From NCBI GenBank assembly GCA_022410635.1, contig JAJVDF010000261.1, positions 600,227 to 664,226 on the forward strand: a stretch of DNA of 64,000 nt, given 5' to 3'. The notes under the pieces were generated by a model. It saw only the letters and a program-made list of their open reading frames with translations, searched no databases and was not told where the DNA came from. The position numbers and the translations under genes are program-made. The DNA comes from Tretioscincus oriximinensis. Lineage: Eukaryota; Chordata; Lepidosauria; Squamata; Gymnophthalmidae. Of this stretch, positions 33,546-43,699 are shown piece after piece; the stretch's first letter is position 1; every line of letters begins with the position of its first letter.

Positions 33546-33875
33546 TTTAACAACATTCTCGTCCACATGCTCATTACACTTGTTTGCTTCTGACCCAGAA
33601 GTGAAGAAATTTTGTACCAGTCACATTATAGCCCTTTGAAAACAAGTAAAAGATAAATTTAAAGTCACAGCAATGTTTGCTCATGTAAATTAAATATTCC
33701 TATTTTTGTAAATGGATTGTTAAGGCTAAGTATTTAAAGAAACAAAATTAGAAAACGAAACAGGATAGGTGATTCTCTCATTGACTAGCTTGCAAGGAAA
33801 ACAGAGTTTAATGCATCACGAGTGCCAGATCCATGGCTCATATAAACTAATGGTCTCTTTAGTCAATGTTTGCTA

Positions 33876-34030
33876 CTTTGGCCCTTTCTGCACTTATTCC
33901 AGAATACTCTAGGAGCCTTATCCTGGATTCACCAGGTCTGCAGTAATCTGCACTAACAAGGTGAAAATTGTGTTTCCTTATTCTAAGCTATATCCTGGAA
34001 TAAGATTCATTTTGAAAAGAGCCATAGTAT
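33876..34030. repeat. Possible degenerate hairpin element
   Basis: 'ccctttctgcacttattcca' and 'agccttatcctggattcacc' lie opposite 'ttccttattctaagctatat' and 'cctggaataagattc' in loosely inverted order. The words resemble the hairpin family at 34.98 and 54.67 kb. Ends are not defined. Confidence 0.35.
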
Positions 34031-34034
34031 TCTT

Positions 34035-34925
34035 AGCGTACCTCACATGCACAATGGATGTTTCAAGAATATTATTTTGTGTGGCGAGACAATACACTAA
34101 TTTAATACTTAAATATGTGCAGTGTAAGAAGTTGTCATTTTGCAGTTCATGGGTTCCCCGCTCCCTCTCTGTGATTTAAGACTCCAAAACAGGAGCTGAC
34201 AATGTGAACATCAGAGACAAAAGTTCTGGCTTTAGCCAAACAATGTTACTCATCTATTTTGTTGCAATACCTCCAAATTTAAATGTACTCCTCTTAAATG
34301 TACTCTTCTTTTTTTCTGCAGATGGCTCAAAAGTTTCCTACAGCCCATTAAGAACGTGGTACATTCCTTTAGTGTTCAAATCAAATTTCATTTCCAGCTG
34401 AGAGCTGGCCTTCAGCTGATAGAGATTTTGTTTCCTTTAAGAGGCCAGGATTTCAACCACAACGACCACCATCACTCTCCCCCCACTTCTTAATCTGCCT
34501 CTGGCAGTGTAAAAGAATAATAAGCATTATCCTCAGCTGCACAGATCAAAAGCCATTTGATTGCAATCATGCATCTTTTGACAATCAGATCCTTCCCACT
34601 CGGTTTCTCTTTGTTAATACACACGAAAAATGGCATATTGTGTCAAGTGGGATAAGAACAACATGAAGTCATAGGAGTGCTGAGCTTCAGAAAGTTAGCA
34701 CATGTCCAGCCATCACTCAAACATGTGAGAAAATTGAAAGTGGCAAGTGATAAGACGTTCACTTGGGCTTTGCCAGATTCATGGCCTATGTACATTGGAA
34801 GCGTTTCTGAAGAGTGTTTTTCAGGGCAAAGATATCTAGAATTGGACTGATCCTTCCTTTTGAAGTTCGGTATTTGAGGGAAGGGTATCTGCTTATATGG
34901 ACTTCAACTGCACTTGCATACATTG
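34035..34925. other. Gene-free, repeat-poor stretch
   Basis: No repeat or coding recognised. The 34.45-34.75 kb part is compositionally mixed and could be checked for conservation. Confidence 0.4.
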
Positions 34926-34927
34926 AA

Positions 34928-35194
34928 GTATACTGCTCAAAACAATTAAGGGAACACTTTAACATAACAGTGTAACACTTGGGCCCTGTCCCCACTGAGC
35001 CTTTTTCTTGGCTATATCTCAGAATAGGAATGTGCCATCTACATGCTAGTGTAGGCTATGGCAGGCCCCGAATGGGGCCAGCCACAGCCTACACTGGCAT
35101 GTGGATGACTGAATTCTATACCGAGATATAACCCAGAATAAGGCTCAGTGGGAACAGGGCCTAAGTGTTCCCTTAATCGTTTTGAGCAGTATAC
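34928..35194. mobile_element. Nested palindromes: TIR element containing a hairpin element
   Basis: The outer ends 'gtatactgctcaaaac' and 'gttttgagcagtatac' continue inward as 'attaagggaacact' facing 'agtgttcccttaat', giving ~30-bp inverted repeats with TA at the edges, as in Tc1/mariner-group elements. Between them (34981-35162) sits a second palindrome of ~88-bp arms: 'gggccctgtccccactgagc' faces 'gctcagtgggaacagggcc', and 'gtgtaggctatggcaggccc' faces 'ggggccagccacagcctac'. About 20 bases ('taacataacagtgtaacact') occur on the left side only. Confidence 0.8.
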
Positions 35195-35199
35195 ATAGT

Positions 35200-36065
35200 T
35201 AAAAATGACTTAAAGAACATTGCATTCACAGCATAAAGCATGCCAAAGTGAAAATGATTTTTTGCTAGAGTTGTCATATGGATTTTATAGTGTTTGGGGT
35301 GTATGTGTTCATGTGTGTGTGGTATGAGATTCAGTTGCAGTGTGGTTGAGGCATGGAGGACATGATTGGGGAAGGACTGTAAATTGCTTCTTAGATTTTG
35401 AGTTTTGAATTATTGGGTTTTGTGCCTGCAGCAATGTCCCATACTTCACCTTTCTCTGCCTTACGCTAATGACATCTCAGTCTTTGATTTGGCCTTTGCT
35501 TTTGTTGCATCCCTGTGTACAATTCCACCATTCCATGAAAAACTCATTCACTACACTTATGATTCTAATGATTCAATTCTACCAATAATTTACACCAATT
35601 ATGCCATCATTTTTAAATCTATGGCATGTTGGACTGACAGTTATGAACAAATAGAATTCAAACTAGGATTACTAAATAAAATTCGGTTTACAAGTTTATG
35701 CATTTAATGGCTATAGAAAAGAGCAGTTTTCACCAGGTGAAGCTTTTAGTTGCTTTAGCACCAGGGAGAACAGAAATTGCTTTTTCATACTCATTAAAGT
35801 TGTAAACTTTTTTTCCTAGGTTTTATCTAGCAACCCTAAACATTTTAAATTTTTTGCCTGTTTTCTGTCCACTGCTCCACAGGACTTACCAGCAGTGAGT
35901 CAATACAGTGAAAACTATGATCTTTCCAGTAGCAATATATGGCTCTGTGTTGGACCACATGCCAAGGCTGAGCACTAAAAGGTTAATGCTTTCAAACTGT
36001 AGTGCTGGAAAAATGTATTTCTATTACTCCTCCTTTTCCAGGAATGATAGTTGGAAACTTAATAG
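35200..36065. other. Gene-free stretch
   Basis: A 100-codon plus frame (35405-35707) has no recognised domain. No repeats were recognised. Confidence 0.4.
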
Positions 36066-36070
36066 CTGGG

Positions 36071-36436
36071 GAATCATAAAGTCATATAGTTGGAGGGGAC
36101 CTCCAGGGCCATCAGGTCCAACCCCCTGCTCAATGCAGGATTCACTAAACCATCCCAGCCTGTTTGAAGACTTCAAGCAAACAGTAACTCACCATTTCCT
36201 GGGACAACCTGTTCCACAGGTTTATCACCCTTACTGTGAGAAAGTTTTTTTCTGATATCTAATCAAAATCTACTTCCTTGCAATTTCATCCCATTGTTTC
36301 TAATCCTTCCATGTGCCACTCTGTGACAACTCTTCAGATATTTGTAGACTGCTATCAGGTCTCCTCTTTTGCAGACTAAACATCCCTGAATCTTTTAACT
36401 GTTCTTCATAGGACATGGTTTCCAGATCATAAAAGT
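36071..36436 (-). mobile_element. CR1 3' end, minus strand
   Basis: 'gaatcataaagtcatatagt' (decayed octamer terminus), 'gacctccagggccatcaggt', 'ccaaccccctgctcaatgca', 'ttcctgggacaacctgttcc', 'ttgcaatttcatcccattgt' and 'ttgtagactgctatcaggtc' follow the CR1 3' UTR and C-terminal order. It is the longest CR1 piece here along with 46.85-47.23 kb. 5'-truncated. Confidence 0.9.
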
Positions 36437-36439
36437 TCC

Positions 36440-38270
36440 TCAGTTGTGTTGCTTACATGATCAAAAGTGATGATAGGTGATTAGTTTGTAAAGAGCAAAA
36501 TGTACTTTGTGCTCCTCATTCAGCTAGGGAGTTTCTTTTGTTGTATAGATCCTTCATATAACACAAATTATAAATAATTTTATAATGTAGAGACCAAAAT
36601 CATAGTGGTAGTGATGAGCATACATTGTAAGAACTGGTTGCCATTTTAGAGTGCATAACTATAGACTTTATCATTTGAGAGACAATTCACTGAAACATTT
36701 TTTTTCTAAAACACTTGCCAATAAAGCTTGTGTCACAGTTGTTGTAATTTAAGCTATGAAGATTTTCCTTGTCACTAATCCCTATAACATTTTTCTAGAT
36801 ATTTTGAGATTCATTTACTAAAGGAAGTGTTTTTTGAAGAATTAAGATATTTTATGCCTGGGGAAACCAGCTACTCTATGTGATCTGATTTCTTTATATC
36901 CTATATACGCATGTGAACCCTGAAGTGTGGTGATAGGGAAAATAGATTGGAGGAAGAAGTTTAAAGACTCATTTTCCATGTCTGAAATCATGAAAATTGC
37001 TATTGGCCTATAACTATGATCTTTCATAACATAGTACATATTAGGTGACAGCTGGATGCACTCTTCGGAAAGGACTCGGTGAACTATTCATTCACGTATT
37101 GGGTTACACGTCCCTGAATTCTCTCCAACATCTCCATATCTTTCTATGGATGAGGAAACAACTATTATAGGAGTTTATAGAGCATTAGAAATGTGGCTGC
37201 AGAACTCACGTGCAAGACTAGAATGCACTTTCCCTCAGTCTTGCCAGCTCTTATAATGGTTTCATTAAGCCATACTATCATGGGAATATTGGCCTTCCTG
37301 TGTGCTTTTTCTTTTAAATTAAATTATAGTTCCCATGCTGGTAAAAGGTCTGACAGCACAACTCAGACAACACCATCTTATGATCCTGAAATCAAGAAAG
37401 ATGCACTTGATTTTAAAGCTAATGTGTTGATTGGGGAAACTACTGACGTATTTTTGGAATATTTGGGGGGGGGGGGTTGATGTCTTTCCTCTTTCCCAAG
37501 CCTTCCTGTAGCCACCCAGTCCCTGACACTTTGCCCAGAATAGTCCAGCATCATCTTTTAGTCCTGCTTTAAAAAGCTAGAGCTTAAATGCAAACCATGT
37601 TTCTGTCTCAAAAGCCAAGTCCTTGCAAACTTGGAATGATTTTGACCCACAGTGAAACCAAAGATCCAAATAGTAGAACAAATCTTTGGAAGCTGTGGAA
37701 ATAATGTCTGGTCTATGAAACAATGGAAAGAGACTTCAAGACTATGCAAGATGATTATTGTTTTCTTAAAATAGGGTGCTAGATTGCTCTGTACAAGTGG
37801 GAAAGACAATTTAGAATGTTAATTTCTAAGTTCTTCTCCAGAGGGGCATCAGCCATCAAGAGTACAAAAGCATCTCAAAGAAAAATACAACCTTCTTTTA
37901 GACTTACATTCTTGTTCAGTGGTGGTGGTGGTGGGGAATAATTCAATTATGCCATTACTTGTGACCCTGAACCATTAGCTAATAGTTCCTGAAATGACTT
38001 GGTCCTCTTCAACCACCCAGTAAAAATGATTCCAAAATATGCCTTGTCATTTCTGTTTCAAAAACCTCTCACATTCTTTTGCTTCTCCATTGCACATCTG
38101 GGAATCAAACCTTCTGGAGTTAACCTTGAAGGAGTGATATTTGCTGCAATGTTTATTTTTCAATATGGATTCTTGAGTAAATCTTCTCTGAACTGTGGCA
38201 TGACTGCCTGCACTATTCAAATATGAGTACACCATCCAAAATGTTGTGTTCACATAGCACAATTTAAAGT
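36440..38270. other. Gene-free stretch
   Basis: No gene recognised. Short G-run at 37466-37476 and GGT repeat near 37919-37932. A 95-codon plus frame (37193-37480) has a hydrophobic start but no recognised domain. Confidence 0.45.
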
Positions 38271-38274
38271 AGCA

Positions 38275-38395
38275 GCCATCTTAGTTTGAATCAAATTTCT
38301 GAAAATTTCTTAGTACTTTAAAGACTAATGAGAAAAAAGGTTGGCAGCATAAGTTTTTGTATATTAAACGTATTCATTCAGAAGCAGTGGAGTGC
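38275..38395. repeat. Old relative of the fold-back family
   Basis: 'gtagcagccatcttagtttg', 'cttagtactttaaagactaa', 'gagaaaaaaggttggcagca' and 'taagtttttgtatatt' follow the left-arm order of the full elements. It lies only 300 bp from the young copy at 38.69 kb but is clearly older. Confidence 0.55.
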
Positions 38396-38492
38396 TGATC
38401 AGATGTTTTAGTAATTTCTTGGGAGAAAATGCTGCATAGTTTGTCACTATAATCAAGGGCCTTTTGATCAGCTTCTCAGCTTGGTCACATTT

Positions 38493-39150
38493 TAAGAACA
38501 TAAGAGGAGACCTGCTGAATTGGGCCATAGCCCGTTTAGTCCAGAATTCTGTCTCACTCAGTGACTCACCAACTGAACTAGAGCAGTCTCCAGCAAAATA
38601 AGATAAAATTCTCACCTGTTATTGACTATCTGGAAATGGTATATTAGGAATACAGCCTGTTTTCACATCCTATATAATAGCTATTGATTCAGCAAAAGAG
38701 CTAGCAGCACTTTGAGACTAACTTGAGAAAAGTGGGTGGCATAAACTTTCGTAGACCGGTCTACTTCTTTAGATGCATCTGAAGAAGTAGACATTTCTAC
38801 GAAAGCTTATGCTACCCACTTTTCTCAAGTTAGTCTCAAAGTGCTGCTAGCTCCTTTGTTGGACTTTCGACAAGACTAACACGGCTATTTCTCTGAAAAT
38901 AGCTATTGATGTCTTCCATGAATTCATCTAATCCTATTTTGAAACTATCCATGCTGTTTGCTACAAGTTCCTCTTCTGGAAGTGAATTCAATAGACTAAT
39001 AACCCCAAGGGTGAAAAATATACTTTCCTTTGTCTGTTCTAACACTTCTGCCCATTAGCTTCAAGCAGTGCCCTCTAGTCCTAGAGTTGTGTGATAGAGA
39101 AAATATTTTCTCTGTTCACTTTATCCATATCATCCATGATTTTATGCCTT
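38493..39150 (-). mobile_element. CR1/L2-like LINE 3' end, split by fold-back element
   Basis: 'aagaacataagaggagacct' at 38493 starts the 3' UTR. After the insertion at 38689-38897 the LINE resumes with the minus-strand frame equivalent to 'FFTLGVISLLNSLPEEELVA', the same C-terminal block as at 0.5 and 8.5 kb. Without the insertion it is ~450 bp of 5'-truncated LINE. Confidence 0.8.
38689..38897. mobile_element. Fold-back element copy B inside a LINE
   Basis: A perfect 13-bp target duplication 'aatagctattgat' flanks it (38676-38688 and 38898-38910). Here the long arm is on the right, ending 'aacacggctatttctctgaa', so the insertion is inverted relative to copies A and C. The short arm starts 'tcagcaaaagagctagcagc'. 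At the tip, 'ctgaaga', a six-pair stem, 'gaaa' and 'gcttatgcta' give the most complete hammerhead-like core of the family, with U-A at the expected cleavage step. Confidence 0.85.
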
Positions 39151-39194
39151 CCCCAGGAGATTGCTGAAATCATGGATATTTCATGTGTCCTTAG

Positions 39195-39960
39195 AGGCAT
39201 GAGAGGAGTGGAGCTAGCCTAGCCATAACCAGTGAACCAGACATAATTGAAAATAGATATTCCTGACCACTGCCTGCATCTGAGCATCAAGTGCAGTGTC
39301 CAAGAACACCCCAAGATTATGTACCTGTCCTTTTCAGGGCAGAGAAACCCCATCATGGACAGGATGTCTCCTTCTGCCATGGACACAAGAACCTGTGGCA
39401 CACAACATCTCTGTCTTGTCTGGATTCAGTTTCAATTTATTGGCTCTGATCCAGCCCATTGCTGCCTCAAACCACCTGTCAAGCACTTCAACTGCTTCTC
39501 CTCATTCAGATGGCATGGAGAGGTATTGCTGGATGTCATCTGCTTATTGATCACACCACACACCAGGGACTTGAGCTGCAATCTCAACTCTGTATTTCAT
39601 GTGTACCAAGACTTTGCTAGGACCAGTCACTGACACCAAACCCAAACTGGGTGGACATGTAATAATCTCCCACAACCACTCTGTGTTATTGGCTCCAAAG
39701 ATAGGAGTGGAACCACTGCATCACAGTGACTCCAATTCCTAGACTCCATAGCCTCTCCAGAAGGATACTGTGACTAATGGTATCAAAAGCCACTGAAAGA
39801 TCCAGGAGAACAGAGAAAAATTCCCTGTCTTTTTCCCAGTGAAGGGTATCCTCCAGGGCAGATTCTGTGCCATGTCTGGACCTGAAGCTGGATTGGAATG
39901 GTCCACCATGCATGTGAGGCATTCCAGCGAGGCCATTCTACCCTGTAGTTTCAAAGATAG
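39195..39960 (-). pseudogene. L2-type LINE reverse transcriptase remnant
   Basis: On the minus strand, 'RHGTESALEDTLHWEK' and 'FSVLLDLSVAFDTISHSILL' (39920-39730) are the L2 palm block with the first catalytic Asp. Further on, 'ADDIQQYLSMPSE' at about 39500-39545 holds the Asp pair, followed after one stop by 'WFEAAMGWIRANKLKLNPDK'. The domain order is intact over ~770 bp with few breaks, but at least one stop and a frame change kill it. Confidence 0.85.
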
Positions 39961-39999
39961 AGAATACACTTTTGAAATGCATTTTCTGGCCTTTAATGT

Positions 40000-40145
40000 G
40001 GTTTAGTGGCAGTTGTATGTGGATGATACCAAGCTTGAGTCACTTTTGAACAACTTAAAAACAAACACACAACCTCCAGATGTAGTCATAGGCACTTTAA
40101 ATTCAAACACTGAGCAACATCTTATAAAGATATCAAATCCTGGAT
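40000..40145 (+). pseudogene. Second L2-type fragment, opposite strand
   Basis: A plus-strand stretch encodes 'QLYVDDTKLESLLNN' at 40010-40054, an F/YxDD box with its flank, and then a decayed helix. It stands head-to-head with the minus-strand L2 remnant, but both contain the Asp-pair box, so this is a separate copy. Confidence 0.55.
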
Positions 40146-40149
40146 GATT

Positions 40150-41880
40150 GTCTAATATGTTATCTAACTGTCAAAAACAAGCCACACAAACCTATGACAT
40201 TGAAAGAAAGCAGATGAGGTAGTCTGGTTCTAATTCTGATTTTTGATAGAATACGTATCCTAAATAAGCTTGACAAATTTTCTAATAGCAGCTTAATAGG
40301 AGAGTGCCAATTAATGATTGGGAACATGTTTGCTGTGACCCTGTGGCTGTACAAAAGATTCATGTCAATGTTGTTATGTAATCATTACATGTGGTTTCAA
40401 ATGTGGTTTCAATCACCATGTAGTGCTTAGTTAATGTACAATAACTTTTTATATTAAATCTTAATCAAATCCTCATTTGGAGATACACTTTTTTCATCCC
40501 TAAAGGGCTCAAGAAAGCCTGTCATCTAGCACCTCAAAGCCAAATGACATTTTGGAGCACATCTACCAAAATGTCGACATCATTCCAAAAATGTTTTAGG
40601 AAAGTATTTTTAGAAGTAGTCTGTCAAATAGGTCCCAAAGTCTTAAGTCCTGAGTCATTACCTCTTAAGTCATGCTTAGTTCATGCTATAGGCCCAATAT
40701 CCTTATTATTTTCTGTTTGTCGATAATAACAAAAAATAGATAACATTTTCTGGCTATCTTCTCTGATGCCATTGGTTTAAACTTGCTATCCTACATTCCT
40801 TGACTATGAAAAGTTATATGTTGCAAATCACAACATAAGAAAGACTTGATTGTCCTCTAGGGCAATAGGATGATCTAAACAACATATCAGTTTCCCAGAT
40901 AAAGTGTCTTTCATATAGAGATGTAAAAATCATTTTGAATGTATAGATGAAATGTTCACATCTTCAGACAATCAGAAGGCATTTCTATCTCAGATCCCCC
41001 ATTACATTATGCTTATTGCTATTGTTACTAGTGGTATAAGCCTTTGGGTTCACAGTAATGCAATGGATTCTAGGGTTAAAGGTGGATTAAAACTTAGTTT
41101 TAATCACATCTGTTTTACTCCAGCTTTAGTTCACTTTCAGAGTGAGAGAACAAATCAGCATAGTGGCATTGTTTTGGCATTGTTTAACTCTGAAAAGCCA
41201 TCTTTGAGATAATGTGAGGAAAAAGTACTATTCACTCTGTGTTCTTCCATTCTGAAAGTGGAATAAAGCTGGATTTAAATTTAGGTGTGCTCTCTCTCTT
41301 TCATTCTCTCTTCTTTGTTCTATTTATTACTCCTTCCCTTTCTTTCATCCACATGGCCACATTATGAAAAAGAAAGGGAAACAAGAGACTGATTCTCATG
41401 TAATAGAGTTCTTCTGCTGAAAATTATCAGTTAACAAAACCATATAGAGAGGTCTATAACTTATCATTCAACATCAGTCAAGCTAGATATTTGCTGTTTT
41501 CCAAACTAGTGGACTTTGATGGATGATGGGACCTCATAAGATGGCCATCATCTATTTTAGAAATATTATTTATATATCCATATAGCTGCAGACCAGGTTA
41601 ATACCAATTGCTTATTTCTCTCTGGTGTTTCATACCTCTTGCAAAATATCTGTAGGTAGGAATAGAGCAAAAATAACAAAGGAAAGTAGACAAGTCATTT
41701 CTGTATAGAGATATTTTGGAGCAGATCGCATCCCACAAATGCGAGTAGTAACAGTTTCTAAGCCAAATGTAGCAATGGTTACTAGACTGGACCCCTAGGT
41801 ACTGTATCCTGGTTAGAGAGACAGGCAGGATTCTTCTAAATAGAATGTGCAGAGAATTAAGGGTGGCTGATATGATGATA
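40150..41880. other. Gene-free stretch
   Basis: No gene recognised. A 95-codon minus frame (41885-41598) and an 86-codon plus frame (40952-41212) have no known domain. Confidence 0.45.
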
Positions 41881-41884
41881 ATCA

Positions 41885-42092
41885 ATTTCAGAGAAATAGC
41901 CGTGTTAGTCTAGCAGAAAGTCCAGCAAAGGAGCTAGCAGCACTTTGAGACTAACTTGAGAAAAGTGGTTGGCATAAGCGTTCGTAGACAGGTCTACTTC
42001 TTCAGATGCATCTGAAGAAGTAGACCTGTCTACGAAAGCTTATGCCAACCACTTTTCTCAAGTTAGTCTCAAAGTGCTGCTAGCTCCTTTGC
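41885..42092. mobile_element. Fold-back element copy C
   Basis: The left arm starts 'tttcagagaaatagccgtg'; the hairpin tip is the self-complementary 'ttcagatgcatctgaa'; the right arm ends '...gctagctcctttgc'. The flanks share 'tgatatgatgat' (about 41868-41879 and 42093-42104), a target duplication partly blurred by the adjoining GAT repeat. Arms are complementary with only a few mismatches, for example 'gcgttcg' against 'cgaaagc'. Confidence 0.8.
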
Positions 42093-42096
42093 TGAT

Positions 42097-42137
<41 letters not shown>
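42093..42137. repeat. (GAT)n microsatellite
   Basis: Uninterrupted 'gatgat' run beginning in the target duplication of fold-back copy C. The left duplication shows the short pre-insertion form, so expansion may have followed insertion. Confidence 0.9.
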
Positions 42138-42139
42138 CT

Positions 42140-43605
42140 CCTTGCCTAGGCACATTTGGCAAGCCACTGTGTCAGATAGAATATCGGACTGGATGGGTTT
42201 GGGTCCATTTCAATAGGGCTCTCATTTTATCTTTTTCTGTTGGGCAGCACAGTGAGAGGCAAGTTCCTGATCGGAAGAGATTCTGAAAATGTCCTCTTGA
42301 CACCAAGAGGCATTATAAGATAAGAAGAGATTTAATAGCCAAATCTTTAGATTCTCCCTTAAAAATTCTCAGGATGATATTTTGTGCTTTTAATTTTGTG
42401 GGTTTTATCCCAATTCCTTTGAATGAAAGTAAATGCCAGCACTAGGAAGAATGATAACCACCTATTGTAGATGAGGTAAATTGATGGGTGAATGAAGGAA
42501 ATTTAATGAATCAGCAGATAGTTCAGCACAATACATTGTGCTGAATACTTTTACCCAAACTATGAAAGTAAATGACAAGCTAACAGACAAAAGAAACAAG
42601 GCAGGAGACAGATAAAATGCTCAACCAAATCAAAACAGATGTTTCACCTCAGATCCACTTTCCTGTTGCCATAAAAGTAAAGTTTCTTTTCTTAAAGGAC
42701 TATTTGTCTTGCAGTTGACTCTTAATTTTCACAATTCTGGATTGAAATAGTTGCATGACCCCCAGCAAGCCTTCTGTCTTCTAAATGACTCATAACAGCA
42801 TCTTTCCATAAATTCCAGAGATGCTGAAAACCCTTCCCTAAGGCTTTGCAGGACTTGCTATGTCCAGGAACTCCTCTGCTTACATTTGCAAGTGTTCATA
42901 TCTCATCCATGAAGTTTCCTGGGCTCAGAATCCACACCCATTCCCCTGAGTCCAAAAAAGGACAATATAAGGCCAATGGAATGCCTGTAAGCAGGCTGAC
43001 CTTCCAAACTGCTGATTCAGACAATTCAGTGATGGTCAAACATCCTTGGAGTTACCTTCATATTTACAAGACTTTCTTATAAGTGTTTAAAAGCAGATCA
43101 AATATTTTCCAATTTCAAAATAGGTTTCTCCAGCCTCGTATACAGTTCTCTCCTTTTGAACCCTTAAGTGTGAAAAAGGACATTCGAATAAGGAGCCTTT
43201 CTGCACTTATCTGGAATGAAGGATTCTTTAATCGAAATCATTTCTAGATCAATTTTATGGGTTCAGTAAAGTGAAATAAAGATGGTCTATGTTAATCAAT
43301 ATACAACCATACCAATCATGGTGCAACTACATATAGACCAAATCTGAGTGGAGCAAGGCCATAGCTACAAAGAACTGTATGTCCACATTATTGCTTGCAT
43401 TGGTATGGTTCTCAAGCTGTCTGATTCACTAAATGCAGATAACATTTGCTGCAGCTACTCCTGAACAAGCAATAAATAATTACTAATATGGAACTACAAG
43501 GCAAATGGAGAAAGGGCTAAAACCATTTTCAGTTAAGAAGACAAAGTATGTCTGATGAATCAGGACATCAGATCCAAATCACTGAAAATTTCAGTCTACA
43601 TTCTG
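42140..43605. other. Gene-free stretch
   Basis: No gene or clear repeat. 'cctttctgcacttatctgga' near 43197 echoes the hairpin-family words at 33.88 kb. Confidence 0.4.
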
Positions 43606-43609
43606 AATA

Positions 43610-43690
43610 TCAAGCAAAAGGGTCTTATAGCACCTGATAGACTAACAAGAAAATGGTAGGCAGCATGAGTTTTTGTAGAAAAGTCAAATC
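43610..43690. repeat. Old relative of the fold-back family
   Basis: 'agcaaaagggtcttatagca', 'cctgatagactaacaagaaa', 'atggtaggcagcatgagttt' and 'ttgtagaa' follow the left-arm order of the full elements. Confidence 0.5.
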
Positions 43691-43699
43691 CAAACAGTC

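Noticed and set aside
33369..33639. Met/Lys-rich minus frame and Phe/Ile-rich 'membrane' plus frame
   Set aside because: Both are frames through the CTT/TCATCT tail of the SINE at 33187-33545.
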